Of a stretch of 64,000 nucleotides of DNA, positions 1-8,749 are shown piece after piece. The translations under genes and the position numbers were made by a program. Within the stretch, counting starts at the first letter, position 1. Every line of letters starts with the position of its first letter. The stretch is taken from contig NZ_CP022655.2 in assembly GCF_002243345.2 (NCBI RefSeq), positions 1,676,501-1,740,500 of the forward strand, in the 5' to 3' direction. The notes under the pieces were generated by a model, which saw nothing but the letters and a program-made list of their open reading frames with translations, did not search any database and was not told where the DNA came from. The stretch comes from Paenibacillus sp. RUD330 (GTDB lineage Bacteria > Bacillota > Bacilli > Paenibacillales > Paenibacillaceae).

Positions 1-215
1 CTGCCATCGCCCGTCCATGCGGTCAGGCTGATTTGGATATCGGCGGCTGTATAGAAATAGTCCAGCAGCTCCTCGTCCCGGATTCCGTTCACATCGACAT
101 ACCAAAGGCGGGATCCAGCCTCCGTCACGACGATCAAGTCAGCCGACTCCATGTTCAGGCGGCGTGTCCACTCCCCATGTTCAATCTCAAGCGACAGCAG
201 TCGGTAGGTTTCCAT
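1..215 (-). CDS. Partial hypothetical protein, 3' end beyond window
   Basis: An open frame reads leftward from ATG at 213-215 off the window edge (71 codons visible). A TAGGAGAG ribosome site lies 8 bases before the ATG, which makes the start convincing. The visible protein starts METYRLLSLEIEHGEW and is acidic, with no membrane segment or signal peptide. I do not recognise a family. It is divergent from the VWA lipoprotein gene, with about 190 bases between them that presumably hold both promoters. Confidence 0.7.
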   Translation of the reverse strand, partial: METYRLLSLEIEHGEWTRRLNMESADLIVVTEAGSRLWYVDVNGIRDEELLDYFYTAADIQISLTAWTGDG

Positions 216-408
216 AACGCGTTCTCTCCTAGGAATGGATTCAGGTTCAGGCTTGCTTCTTCAAGAATGGATCCGCGATCCGATCTGTTTCCGATTGTAA
301 GGACGGACCGTCCGCATTGCAACCTTTTGGCTGCCCGGGGCGTCTGGACGAAAACAGCGGATATGGATGGCGAATCCAATTGTTTGCTGAGCTTCGGGGG
401 GATTCACG

Positions 409-1862
409 ATGCGGCTGAAGAGAGAAAAAAGCGCGAAAGGCAGCATGGCGGCAGGGCTTGCCGTCCTGATCCTGCTGGCCGGATGCTCTGCGGAGGCCGG
501 CAGGAACGGGGCGGGATATCCGCAGATACCGGCTCCCATAGCCGTGCGCCTGCGGCAGTAAGCGGTGATGCAGCCTCTCAGGCAATGGTCTCTTCAGCCG
601 AAGAGGGAGCCATGGACAACGAGCCTTTGACGAAATCTAAAGTTTCCAAGGACATAAGCATCGCTCAGTCGGAGATGGGCGAAAGCCTTCCGGCAGAGAA
701 CAAAAAAAGCAATCCCGAGCCTCAGCCGGGCATGCTGACAGCCGGCGAATGGAATGATCATGCGGCTTGGAGCAAGTGGAAGGACCTGAGCAGCGGCGGA
801 GAAGGGAGCGGATACATCCGGCTCTGGGGATTCGATACCCGCTATCGGATGGTCGTCAGCGTCACACGGGACGGCTCGCCGGCCGTCGATGTTCCGGTCA
901 GGCTCCAATGCGGACAGGATGACGGCTGGTCGGCCCGGACGGACAATAGGGGCCAAGCGTATCTGTTCGCTGCGCTGGCTTCTTCGGGAGACTTGATCGG
1001 GCGGGAGGGCTTCGGGGATGAGCCGGCCGTTCCGCAAGGCACAGGCGAACGGGAAGACAATGGCCAGTCCAATGGCGGCTTCTCGCCGGATGCTTCCTCC
1101 TGCCGGGTCGAGGCTGCTCCGGTTGGCGGCAGTCCGGCGTCCCGGACGCTGGAGCAATCGGACTGGAAAGCCGGGACGGCGGCGATCAGCCTGGACGGAA
1201 GCGGCACGCAGCCGTCCGAGGTGCTCGATCTCATGCTTATGGTCGATGCGACCGGCTCGATGGCCGACGAGCTGAAGTATTTGTCGGAAGAGCTGAGCAA
1301 CGTCGTCCGTCAGGTGAAAAAGAAAAACGGGCAAACCCTCGAAATCAGGGTAAGCCCGAATTTTTACCGGGACCGGCATGATGAATACGTCGTGAGGCCG
1401 TTCCCGTTCACGACCGATATCGTCGAGGCTCAGGGACGCATCGCGGCCCAGGAAGCGGACGGCGGCCAGGACTACCCGGAGGCTGTGGACGCGGCGCTGG
1501 AGAATGCCGTCTCCGGCCACGATTGGAGCAAGAGCGCGAGGGCGCGCCTGCTACTGCTCGTGCTCGACGCTCCGCCGCATCGGGAGCAAGCGGCGGCGGA
1601 GCGAATCCGCCTGATGGCGGCCGAGGCGGCGAAGCAAGGCATCCGCATCATTCCGGTCGCCGCCAGCGGGGCGGATCTGGAGACGGAGATGCTCATGCGC
1701 ACGCTTGCCGTCGCGACCGGAGGAACCTATGTGTTCCTGACGGACGACAGCGGCATCGGCGGCAGCCACAAGAAGCCGGAGGGCGTCACCTCGCAGATCA
1801 TGCCGCTCAACGAGCTGCTTGCGGATCTGATCGGCCGTTACGTCAGCGCCTCGATCGGATGA
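409..1862 (+). CDS. von Willebrand factor A domain lipoprotein, apparently frameshifted near its N-terminus
   Basis: ATG at 409 (GGGGGG upstream) opens a lipoprotein signal peptide, MRLKREKSAKG then a hydrophobic run and lipobox LLAGC (Cys near 484), but this frame stops at 559. The body, in the -1 frame, is open to 1862. It has a beta-rich segment with a GFDTRYRMVVSV stretch, then a VWA domain with MIDAS-like VDATGSMAD near 1243, a GQDYPEAVDAAL metal-loop segment and strand LLLLVLDAPPH. A surface-attached metal-dependent adhesion or chaperone role is typical of such domains. A one-base loss between about 490 and 558 (for example in the GGGGCGGG tract, 508-515) would explain the split. An alternative is that the body starts at ATG 612, but its ribosome site is too close. 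Its stop overlaps the convergent ABC gene by 20 bases. Confidence 0.65.
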
Positions 1863-2685
1863 AATACGCATCCTCCAGAGTCGGCTCCATGGGCTCGAAC
1901 TCCGGTCCGGGGGATTCCGCGGACATGATGCGGACCCGGCGGAAATTCCCTTCGGGGCGTACCTGAAGCATCGATTCCGCAGGCAGCGAGGCATAGCGGG
2001 AGGCATCGACCGTGCCTTGCCAGACCGAGAGGGGAAGCCCACCGGTCCATTCGCGGGCGGAGCCGAGAAATCCCGGCTTGCCTTCATGAAGCCACAGCAC
2101 GCGGGTAGCCCAGGCTTCCCATTCGTTCAGCTCATGCGAGGAGACGACGACCGTTCTCTTGCGGGCATACAAGGCAAGAAAACGAATGAAGCGCAGCCTC
2201 TCCAGCGAGTCCAGCGCATTGAGCGGCTCGTCCAGAAACAGATAATTCGGGGAGCCGATGACGGACTGGGCGAGCGCGATCCGCTGGCGGATGCCTTGCG
2301 GCAGCGTCTTGATGGCGCGGCGCCGGTAAGGCTCCAGCTGGAACTGGGCGATCACTTTGTCCGTCTCCGCCATTCCGGCTTCTCCCTTGAGCTCGGACAA
2401 ATATTTGAGCAGACGCTCGGTTTTCATATCCTCGTACAGCTCCAGGCCGGTAGGCACATAGCCGATCGAAGCCCGGATGGAGGCAAGGTCCCTGTCCGGA
2501 GTCATCGTCCCGTAGCGGATGGAGCCCCGGTCGGGGAATTCGGCCGTCGCCAGCAGCTGGAGCAGGGAGGACTTGCCCGAACCGTTGGAGCCCGACAGCA
2601 CGGTAATGCCCTCCTTCAGCACGAGACGCGGAACTTGAAGGACGAAGCTCCTCCTTTGCCAACGGATGCCGCTCAGTTCGATCAT
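1843..2685 (-). CDS. ABC transporter ATP-binding protein (last gene of sigma/ABC operon)
   Basis: 280 residues, a single ABC ATPase domain. Walker A is GSNGSGKSS (about 32-40), a Q-loop-like IGYVPTG follows, a degenerate signature LPQGIRQR replaces LSGGQ, Walker B is YLFLDEP with D-loop LNALD, and the H-loop is VVSSHEL. The type is the drug/bacteriocin-export class of ATPase, which normally pairs with a separate permease. Here the likely partner is the polytopic protein immediately upstream (18-base gap) or the large permease of the same operon. The C-terminal 60 residues after the H-loop are an accessory region. It is convergent with the VWA gene and overlaps its end, so no terminator fits between the two. 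Confidence 0.9.
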   Translation of the reverse strand: MIELSGIRWQRRSFVLQVPRLVLKEGITVLSGSNGSGKSSLLQLLATAEFPDRGSIRYGTMTPDRDLASIRASIGYVPTGLELYEDMKTERLLKYLSELKGEAGMAETDKVIAQFQLEPYRRRAIKTLPQGIRQRIALAQSVIGSPNYLFLDEPLNALDSLERLRFIRFLALYARKRTVVVSSHELNEWEAWATRVLWLHEGKPGFLGSAREWTGGLPLSVWQGTVDASRYASLPAESMLQVRPEGNFRRVRIMSAESPGPEFEPMEPTLEDAYFIRSRR

Positions 2686-2703
2686 GGCGAAGTCACGGCC
2701 TCC

Positions 2704-3549
2704 CTATACGACCCTTTTGATGACGAGGCTGCGTCTGTAGGACAGCAGCGTCATGAGCGCTCCGGCTCCCAGGCAGCTCCAGTAGATGGCGTTGCGGATG
2801 ACATCCGGAGCCGCTTCGCCGGAGACGGGGGAGCGCAGCACATACTCCATCACATTCCAAGCCATCCAGAACACCGATCCCATGACAAACGCCATCTTGA
2901 CGCCTGCGCGCAGCATGACGTAGGAAGCTCCTCCCGCGATGAGCAGAATCAGAGACATCCATTGCAGCATGAACGGAAGGACGGGAAAGCTGTCCATTCT
3001 GGACGCCATGTACAGCGAGGCCGCGATTCCGAAGAGAACGTTCAATCCGCCGACGATCATGACTCTGGCCATGAGCAGCAGAGCCGGCGGGTAGGGAGTG
3101 ATGCTCTCGACCGTGCGCATTTCCTTGTTCCAGCTGCGGAAGCTGTACAGCAGTCCGGAGAGGAACATCATCGGCAGGAACAGCGACAGCTTGCTGCTGA
3201 TGTCCGCCAGGCCCGACCAGCCTTCCTCTTCCATGCCTGCCGGGAGCACATACAGCAGCATCAGGAATACGCCGAGGCTCGCCAGCCAGTATGCCCTCGA
3301 GTAGGCGCTCAGCTGCGTGCGAAGCAGCTTGGCCAGAGACGGGCGCTTATGCGCCGAGGAGGCTTCCGACCGCCAATCGGCAGCGGAGCCTCCGCCGAGC
3401 GCCGGCTTCAGCCCGTCGAAGGCCGGCTGCAGCGCCGCGAGCAGGCGGGTCGTCTCCTGGGCCGTCACGGGACGGACCGTCAGGGAAGACAGAGGCTCCC
3501 GCATTTCCTTCTCCAGCTCCATCCATTCCTTGTCATTCGGCAATTCCAT
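2704..3549 (-). CDS. Polytopic membrane protein co-encoded with ECF sigma factor
   Basis: 281 residues. The first ~95 are cytoplasmic and charged (MELPNDKEWMELEKEM...), followed by about six hydrophobic segments from SRAYWLASLGVFLML to the C-terminus. It begins 17 bases inside the sigma gene, behind a GGAGGG site, so the two are translationally coupled. This is the classic position of an anti-sigma factor. The soluble N-terminus plus membrane part would fit that, but I see no zinc-finger anti-sigma motif, and it could equally be the permease for the following ATPase. I do not recognise a named family. Confidence 0.8.
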   Translation of the reverse strand: MELPNDKEWMELEKEMREPLSSLTVRPVTAQETTRLLAALQPAFDGLKPALGGGSAADWRSEASSAHKRPSLAKLLRTQLSAYSRAYWLASLGVFLMLLYVLPAGMEEEGWSGLADISSKLSLFLPMMFLSGLLYSFRSWNKEMRTVESITPYPPALLLMARVMIVGGLNVLFGIAASLYMASRMDSFPVLPFMLQWMSLILLIAGGASYVMLRAGVKMAFVMGSVFWMAWNVMEYVLRSPVSGEAAPDVIRNAIYWSCLGAGALMTLLSYRRSLVIKRVV

Positions 3550-4120
3550 CTTGCTTCCCTCCCTCTGCGCGCACCCGCGCGTTCTTGTCGCCCGCCAGCC
3601 TTGTCTTCAGCCTGCGAAGCGCTTTGTACAAATGGGTCTTGACCGATCCGAGCGGCAATTGAAGCACGTCGGCAATATCCTGCAGCTTCAAATCCTGATA
3701 AAAGCGCAGCATGACGACCTCCCGCTGCACCTGCGGCAGCTCCTCGAGCGATTGGCTGATCTCGCGGCGCGTTTCCTGCCGTTCGGCCAGCTCCACGACC
3801 GAAGGCCGCTCGTCCTTGCGTTCCGGAGGCTCTCCGAAACGGTTGCGGTCGGTCTGGTATGCGGAGCTCTTCCAATAGTCGCGGCATTGGTTCATCGCCA
3901 CCCGATACAGCCAGGCTTGCACATTCTCGGGATTTCTCCGGTCCTTGAGCTGCCGGATCAGCTTGAGAAACGTTTCCTGCACGACATCCTCCGCCCTCCC
4001 GGGATCCTTCAGCTGCCGCTGCAGGAACCCGGACAAAGGGGCGTGGTAGCGGTGCACCAAAGCTTCGAAACAGGCCTGGTCTCCGTCCATCATTCCCTGA
4101 ACCAGCTCTTCGTCCGTCAC
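3533..4120 (-). CDS. ECF-type RNA polymerase sigma factor
   Basis: 195 residues with the sigma-70 region 2 and region 4 layout of ECF factors and no region 3. Region 2 (about 20-90) has DVVQETFLKLIRQL and AWLYRVAMNQCRDYW. Region 4 (about 125-180) has LPQVQREVVMLRFYQD and the helix-turn-helix LQDIADVLQLPLGSVKTHL. The start is GTG at 4118-4120 with AAGGAGG eight bases before it, three bases after the permease stop. It overlaps the following membrane protein by 17 bases. Lying inside a transporter operon, it probably directs transcription of that operon, but no target promoter can be identified from this window alone. Confidence 0.93.
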   Translation of the reverse strand: MTDEELVQGMMDGDQACFEALVHRYHAPLSGFLQRQLKDPGRAEDVVQETFLKLIRQLKDRRNPENVQAWLYRVAMNQCRDYWKSSAYQTDRNRFGEPPERKDERPSVVELAERQETRREISQSLEELPQVQREVVMLRFYQDLKLQDIADVLQLPLGSVKTHLYKALRRLKTRLAGDKNARVRAEGGKQDGIAE

Positions 4121-4123
4121 GGT

Positions 4124-6388
4124 TCATTCCTCCTTGCCGGCGTGATCGATTATGGTCGGCAGGGTGTCCTCCGGCATGAGCCGGTTCCATTCCTGCATGA
4201 ATTCCTTCAATGTAATCCGGGGCGCGTACGATGCCGCGGAACGTTCTCCCGCCGGCGTCCGAGCCGGCTCGGGCAAGGCGAGTCCGCGTTCGCGGAGACG
4301 GGAGAGCGTCTCACGGATCAGCGAGGCATGGCCTCGTTCGTATGCGGCGTCGATCAGCTTGCGGATGGCTTCCCAGTAAGGCGTGCCGGCCGCTTCCAGG
4401 CGGTAGGCGGGAGCCGAGCCTCGTTCCCGGTTGTACAGATAAGCATAAGCGGTCCGGATCTCAAGCGCCATGGATTCCTTTTCCTGCGGGACGCTGCCGC
4501 GCTTGTCGCGCACGGGCTCCGCTCCGCGGCCCGTATCGCCGAAGAGGAGCAGGGAGCTCATCGCGTCCTCCGCATAGCTGTCGAGATTGCGATGCTCCGT
4601 CTCGGGGATGAAGAAGGTGTCGTTCTCCGCATACCAAGAGCGCGTCTTGATGGCGGATTCGGCGGGGGAGCCGATCAGATCCATCGGGAAGAAAAAGACT
4701 TGGCGCAGCGGCGTCAAGCTGCCGGCTGTCTCGGCCAAGCCTTCCCGCCTCTGGCGGAAGCGATCCAGGAACTTCTCCGCTTCCCGGATATTGCCGGGAG
4801 TCGTGACGATGGACAGCGCGGCTTCCGGATCCTGCACGACGGAGAAGCGGCCTCCGATGACGGTGACGCCGTCCCGGGCGCTTCCCTGGAACTGAAGCTC
4901 GCCGCCGATGTCGCTGCCGCCGGCTGGCGGAATCGTCGCGAACAGGGAGCTCCGGAAGCCCTCCATCGTCAGCTCGTAGGCAATCGGCTCGGCGAGCGAG
5001 GAGCCCGGCCGATCCATCAGGGAGCCGTCGGCATCCTTCGCAAGCAGGCTGTCGCCGCCGGGAAGCGGATACCATCCGATGCTTGCCGGCAGGTAGAGCC
5101 CGTCTCCCCGGGAGAAGGCGAGGAAGCTTTCGCTGCCGCTGCTGCCGATCAGCCATTCGTTCCAATCCCCTTCGTAGCCGACTTCCACGCTTTGAACGGA
5201 CAGAGCCGGGTCAAGCAGGCTTTCGCGGATTCGGAGCTGGTCCCCGGCGCGCTCCCATGAGACGGGATTGCCGTTGATCCGGACCGACCGCACTGACATC
5301 GAAGGATACAGCAGAAGCGTCATTTCGCCCGGATGCTTGTATTGAAGCCTGCTTCGGCCGTCGGCCGCCGCGAGCCGGCCCCGGGGCGTCGGGACGGAGA
5401 GCTCCGCATCGGCCTCCACGCTTCCCCCTGCACGGCGCACGACATGAAGCTTCATGCTGTCCAGCTTGAACCGGTAGGCGTTCTGATCCTTCACCTGGCC
5501 GAGAGCGGGAGCGGCTGCTGCCAGCGATTCCATATGCTCCGTCCGATCGGACACAAGCGAGGCATAGGGAATGAAGGCGGCTCCGGCCGCAAGCAGCATG
5601 GCGATGGAGACGAGCCATGGCTTTCTTGGGCGAAGGGGCGGCTTGGCTCTGCCGAGCAAAGCGCTTGCCGCCGTCAGCAGGACCAGGGCGGAAAACACCA
5701 TGAACGGGGCCAGGCGCCGAAGCTCGGGTCCTGCCAGCACGGACGACCATACCTCATGTCCGGCCAGATCGGAATCCAGCAGCGGCTGGAGGTAGAACGC
5801 CTTCAGCCATACCCACTGATATACCTTCACGACATAGGCTTGAAGGAACAGCGAGCCGAATACCCATGCGCAGAACGCGGCGGGAAGCGAGAACCGAAGC
5901 GGCAGCAGGGAACCGAGGAACAGCCCGAGGGCAAGCGATATTCCGTAGGACTGCACATACAGCAGGGCGAACCTTCCCATCTCCGATGCCATGGATCCGA
6001 GCGGCAAGCCGTGGCGGAGTCCCGAAGCGGCGTATGCCGCGTTGATCGCGGCGACATAGAGAGACATGTAGAGGAAGCCGCCGATCCACTTGGCGCACAT
6101 CCAGCCCCATGCGCTGAGCGGAAGCCGGAACAGCCACTCGCCGGAAGGATGCAGCAGGTCTCTGCGGACGAGCAGCACGCCGAGCAGCAGCGGAATCGCG
6201 GTGGTCAGCGTCAGCAGCATCGCATGCGTGGAGGAGGCGTACAGATTGACGTCCTGCGACGACAGCGGATTGGGCGAATACGTATGCAGGAGCATCCATA
6301 TGCCGGCTCCGAACGGAAGCAGCAGCGTCCAGCGCAGCAGCAGCAGAGACTTCAATTCCAATGCGGCTTGCCTGAGAATCACAGCCAT
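4124..6388 (-). CDS. ABC-2 type permease with C-terminal M1-peptidase-like region
   Basis: 754 residues from ATG at 6386-6388, which overlaps the ATPase stop by 10 bases. The frame is open further upstream, but that part has no ribosome site. Residues 1-270 carry six or so membrane segments typical of ABC-2 permeases, and a seventh lies near 290. The remainder (about 310-750) is extracytoplasmic and beta-rich, with PTPRGRL, MTLLLYPSMSVRSVRIN and SIGWYPLPGG segments like the N-terminal beta domain of M1 aminopeptidases. It has no HExxH zinc site, so it is unlikely to be a peptidase. Permease fusions of this kind are known, and their substrates are generally unknown. Confidence 0.8.
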   Translation of the reverse strand: MAVILRQAALELKSLLLLRWTLLLPFGAGIWMLLHTYSPNPLSSQDVNLYASSTHAMLLTLTTAIPLLLGVLLVRRDLLHPSGEWLFRLPLSAWGWMCAKWIGGFLYMSLYVAAINAAYAASGLRHGLPLGSMASEMGRFALLYVQSYGISLALGLFLGSLLPLRFSLPAAFCAWVFGSLFLQAYVVKVYQWVWLKAFYLQPLLDSDLAGHEVWSSVLAGPELRRLAPFMVFSALVLLTAASALLGRAKPPLRPRKPWLVSIAMLLAAGAAFIPYASLVSDRTEHMESLAAAAPALGQVKDQNAYRFKLDSMKLHVVRRAGGSVEADAELSVPTPRGRLAAADGRSRLQYKHPGEMTLLLYPSMSVRSVRINGNPVSWERAGDQLRIRESLLDPALSVQSVEVGYEGDWNEWLIGSSGSESFLAFSRGDGLYLPASIGWYPLPGGDSLLAKDADGSLMDRPGSSLAEPIAYELTMEGFRSSLFATIPPAGGSDIGGELQFQGSARDGVTVIGGRFSVVQDPEAALSIVTTPGNIREAEKFLDRFRQRREGLAETAGSLTPLRQVFFFPMDLIGSPAESAIKTRSWYAENDTFFIPETEHRNLDSYAEDAMSSLLLFGDTGRGAEPVRDKRGSVPQEKESMALEIRTAYAYLYNRERGSAPAYRLEAAGTPYWEAIRKLIDAAYERGHASLIRETLSRLRERGLALPEPARTPAGERSAASYAPRITLKEFMQEWNRLMPEDTLPTIIDHAGKEE

Positions 6389-7260
6389 GAGGCGTCCGCG
6401 TCCTCCTTGCTGCGGCTGACAAGCGCAAGATAGCCTTCCTCCAGCGTCGGCGCCACCCGCTCCGCGAACGGAGACGGAGGGCGGTCGCTGAGCGCCCTGC
6501 AGCGGATGCCTTCCTCGGTGCGTCTCGCGGACAACAGGCCTTCCAGCGGCATCCGGCGCCATTCCGTCTCGGATGCTTCCCAGGACCAGGTCCGGTCCTC
6601 CGCGAACCCGGCCAGCCCTTCCGTGCTTCCGTGATGCAGGAGCTTGCCCTCGCCGAGCACGATGACCTCGCGGCAGCTTGCCCCGATGTCGCCGAGGACA
6701 TGGGTGGAGAGCAGCACGACCCGGGTCGCGGCCGCATCGGCCAGCACCCGTCTGAGCCGGATCCGCTCCTCGGGATCGAGACCCGCCGTCGGTTCGTCCA
6801 CGATCAGCAGATCCTTAGAGCCGAGCAGCGCCTGGGCGACTCCCAGCCGCTTGATCATTCCGTACGAATAGGAGCGCGCCGGCTCGTCGGCTTCCTGGCG
6901 GAGGTTGACCTGCTCCAGCACCTCTTCCACCCGCCTCGTCCGCTCGGAGCGGCTGCCTCCCTGAAGAGAGGCGGCATGGGCGAGCCACCTGCGGGCGGAG
7001 AACTGAGGGAGCATCCGCACCGTCTGCGGCAAATAGCCGATCCTGTTTCCGTTGACCTTGAAATCGCGGACGGAGCTTCCTCCGAGCATCGCGTCGCCGG
7101 TCGTCGGCGGCAGCAGTCCCGCAAGCAGGCGCATCAGCGTGGACTTGCCGGCGCCATTCGGTCCGAGCAGGCCGTGCATGCCTTTGCCGAGCTCAAGGGA
7201 CAGGGGGCGGAGAGCCCACCGGTCTTTATATTGTTTTCCAAGCGTATGGACGGAAAGCAT
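6379..7260 (-). CDS. ABC transporter ATP-binding protein (first gene of operon)
   Basis: 293 residues. Walker A is GPNGAGKST, followed by Q-loop IGYLPQTV, a signature region YSYGMIKRLGVAQALL (SYGM in place of LSGG), Walker B DLLIVDEPTAGLDPEE and H-loop VVLLSTH. The C-terminal ~80 residues follow the usual export-ATPase pattern. The start is ATG at 7258-7260, chosen over one seven codons upstream because AGGAGG sits nine bases before it. It overlaps the large permease by 10 bases, so the two form a transporter pair. Confidence 0.92.
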   Translation of the reverse strand: MLSVHTLGKQYKDRWALRPLSLELGKGMHGLLGPNGAGKSTLMRLLAGLLPPTTGDAMLGGSSVRDFKVNGNRIGYLPQTVRMLPQFSARRWLAHAASLQGGSRSERTRRVEEVLEQVNLRQEADEPARSYSYGMIKRLGVAQALLGSKDLLIVDEPTAGLDPEERIRLRRVLADAAATRVVLLSTHVLGDIGASCREVIVLGEGKLLHHGSTEGLAGFAEDRTWSWEASETEWRRMPLEGLLSARRTEEGIRCRALSDRPPSPFAERVAPTLEEGYLALVSRSKEDADASWL

Positions 7261-7844
7261 AGTGTTGATCCTCCTGCGCAAATGACGACTGTCCGTGCCA
7301 AAAAGTTTCTTCTTTGTCCTCCATTATACCATTCCGCCGCCTGCCAGTGGGGAGGGAGCGGCCGGCCGGCGGTGAGAGGCCGTCTGCGGGCGCAGCGCGC
7401 CTGGCGGACCTTGCAGCCGCCAGTCATGCGAAGACGGCGGCGACCCCGATGCGGACGGGGATGGCATGCCGATGCCGGTTGGGGATGAGGATGGCATGGC
7501 GATGCCCGATGCCCCGATGCGGATCCCATGCCGATGATGATGCTGCCATGCCGATGATGCTGCCATGCCGGTGCTTATGGATTCGGCCGTCATTAAAGAA
7601 ATACGGGGTGACCTATCCTGCCTTTGCAGGCACCCGGCCTCCGGCACACGCTCCCGCCCCGATGCCGGCGTGGACGAAGGTCATGTCCAGCATCTCTACG
7701 GGCGCCGGCCGTTCCGGATGAAGGATTTGGCCAGGACAACGATTAATATAGTCAGGAGAGGATGGGATGCGTCGAGGCATCCGGCGAGGATCGACATTGC
7801 AAGGGGAACGGAAGGATGGCCAGAAGCTGCGGGGAGGACAGAAA
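7261..7844. other. Intergenic region, 584 bases, with GATGCC/CATGCC-rich degenerate repeat
   Basis: Apart from the minus-strand promoter near 7323 I see no gene. Open frames here have no ribosome site and no recognisable protein. Positions about 7445-7575 are a degenerate run of ATGCC, GATGC and GATGATG words, unlike the rest of the window. The right end (about 7740-7844) must hold the promoter of pxpB, but I see no clear consensus. Confidence 0.5.
7320..7331 (-). promoter_or_regulatory. Extended -10 promoter of the ABC/sigma operon
   Basis: On the minus strand the sequence reads TGGTATAAT, a consensus -10 (7323-7328) preceded by the TGn extension. It lies about 63 bases before the first start codon at 7260. 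No good -35 is visible at the right spacing, as expected for extended -10 promoters. Confidence 0.55.
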
Positions 7845-8603
7845 ATGGATGAAAAACAGAAGAGGAGCCGAATCGGCAAGCGAAGTCCGGCTCCTTGCGC
7901 TTATAGGGTCGAGCCTGCGGGCGACCGCGCGATGATGATCAGCCTCGATCAGGCAGAACTGGCTGGAGCGCCGCTGCAGGACCGTCTGGCCGCCGCCGCC
8001 CGCTGGCTGGAGGAGGCGCGATGGAGCTGGCTGCTCGACGCCGTTCCTGCCTACGATACTCTGCTTGCCGTGTACGATCCCGTCCGGCTCATGAAAAGCA
8101 TGAAGCCCGGCGCGGAATATCCGGGCACGGGCTTGCTTCTCCCTTATGAGCTTGCCGGCGAGATGATGAGGCAACGATTGGAGGCGCAGCCCTCGAGGGT
8201 GGATCAGGAGGAAGCCGCCGTCGTCCGGATTCCGGTCCGCTACGGCGGCGCAGCCGGTCCCGATCTGGAGGAGGCGGCGTTCCGCAGCGGCCTCGGGGCG
8301 GAGGAATTCATCCGTCTTCACTCCGCTCCTCTTTACCGGGTCGTCATGATCGGCTTCCTGCCGGGCTTCGCTTATTTGGACGGGCTGCCGCCGGAGCTGT
8401 CCCAGCCGCGCAGAAGCTCGCCCCGCCCGCTGGTGCCGGCAGGATCGGTCGGCATCGGCGGCGGGCAGACAGGCGTGTACCCGTCGGCATCTCCCGGCGG
8501 CTGGCGGCTGATCGGACGCACAGATGCCGAGCTTGCGGATTTTGGAAGGGAAAGGCCTTCGCTTCTGCAAGCGGGCGACCACGTGCGGTTCGTCCCGGAA
8601 TAA
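7845..8603 (+). CDS. pxpB: 5-oxoprolinase subunit PxpB
   Basis: 252 residues from ATG 7845, chosen because GGGGAGG sits seven bases before it; the longer open frame upstream has no site. It belongs to the PxpB/KipI (allophanate-hydrolase subunit 1-like) family. Typical segments are MIGFLPGFAYLDGLP, VPAGSVGIGGGQTGVYP and GGWRLIGRT near the C-terminus. With PxpA and PxpC it catalyses ATP-dependent opening of 5-oxo-L-proline to L-glutamate. In Bacillus subtilis the homologue KipI also inhibits the sporulation kinase KinA. It is separated from pxpC here by a divergent fabF/regulator pair, which is unusual. Confidence 0.9.
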   Translation: MDEKQKRSRIGKRSPAPCAYRVEPAGDRAMMISLDQAELAGAPLQDRLAAAARWLEEARWSWLLDAVPAYDTLLAVYDPVRLMKSMKPGAEYPGTGLLLPYELAGEMMRQRLEAQPSRVDQEEAAVVRIPVRYGGAAGPDLEEAAFRSGLGAEEFIRLHSAPLYRVVMIGFLPGFAYLDGLPPELSQPRRSSPRPLVPAGSVGIGGGQTGVYPSASPGGWRLIGRTDAELADFGRERPSLLQAGDHVRFVPE

Positions 8604-8749
8604 GCTGCAGGCGCGGAGGCGGGCCATCCGCCTCGTTATGCTGTGCTTATGACGGTGTAATGCTCACAGAAGCGGGGGCAGCCCTGGACCGGCGGATTGC
8701 GATGGCTCAGACCCGCGTCCCAGGCTTGCGGCCGATATCGGACAAGCGG

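Noticed and set aside
2017-3642. 541-residue plus-strand frame opposite the ABC/sigma genes
   Set aside because: A shadow of three real minus-strand genes with recognisable motifs. The translation has no domain character.
7565-7852. 95-residue plus-strand frame upstream of pxpB
   Set aside because: No ribosome site, Arg-rich translation, and it overlaps the pxpB ribosome site.
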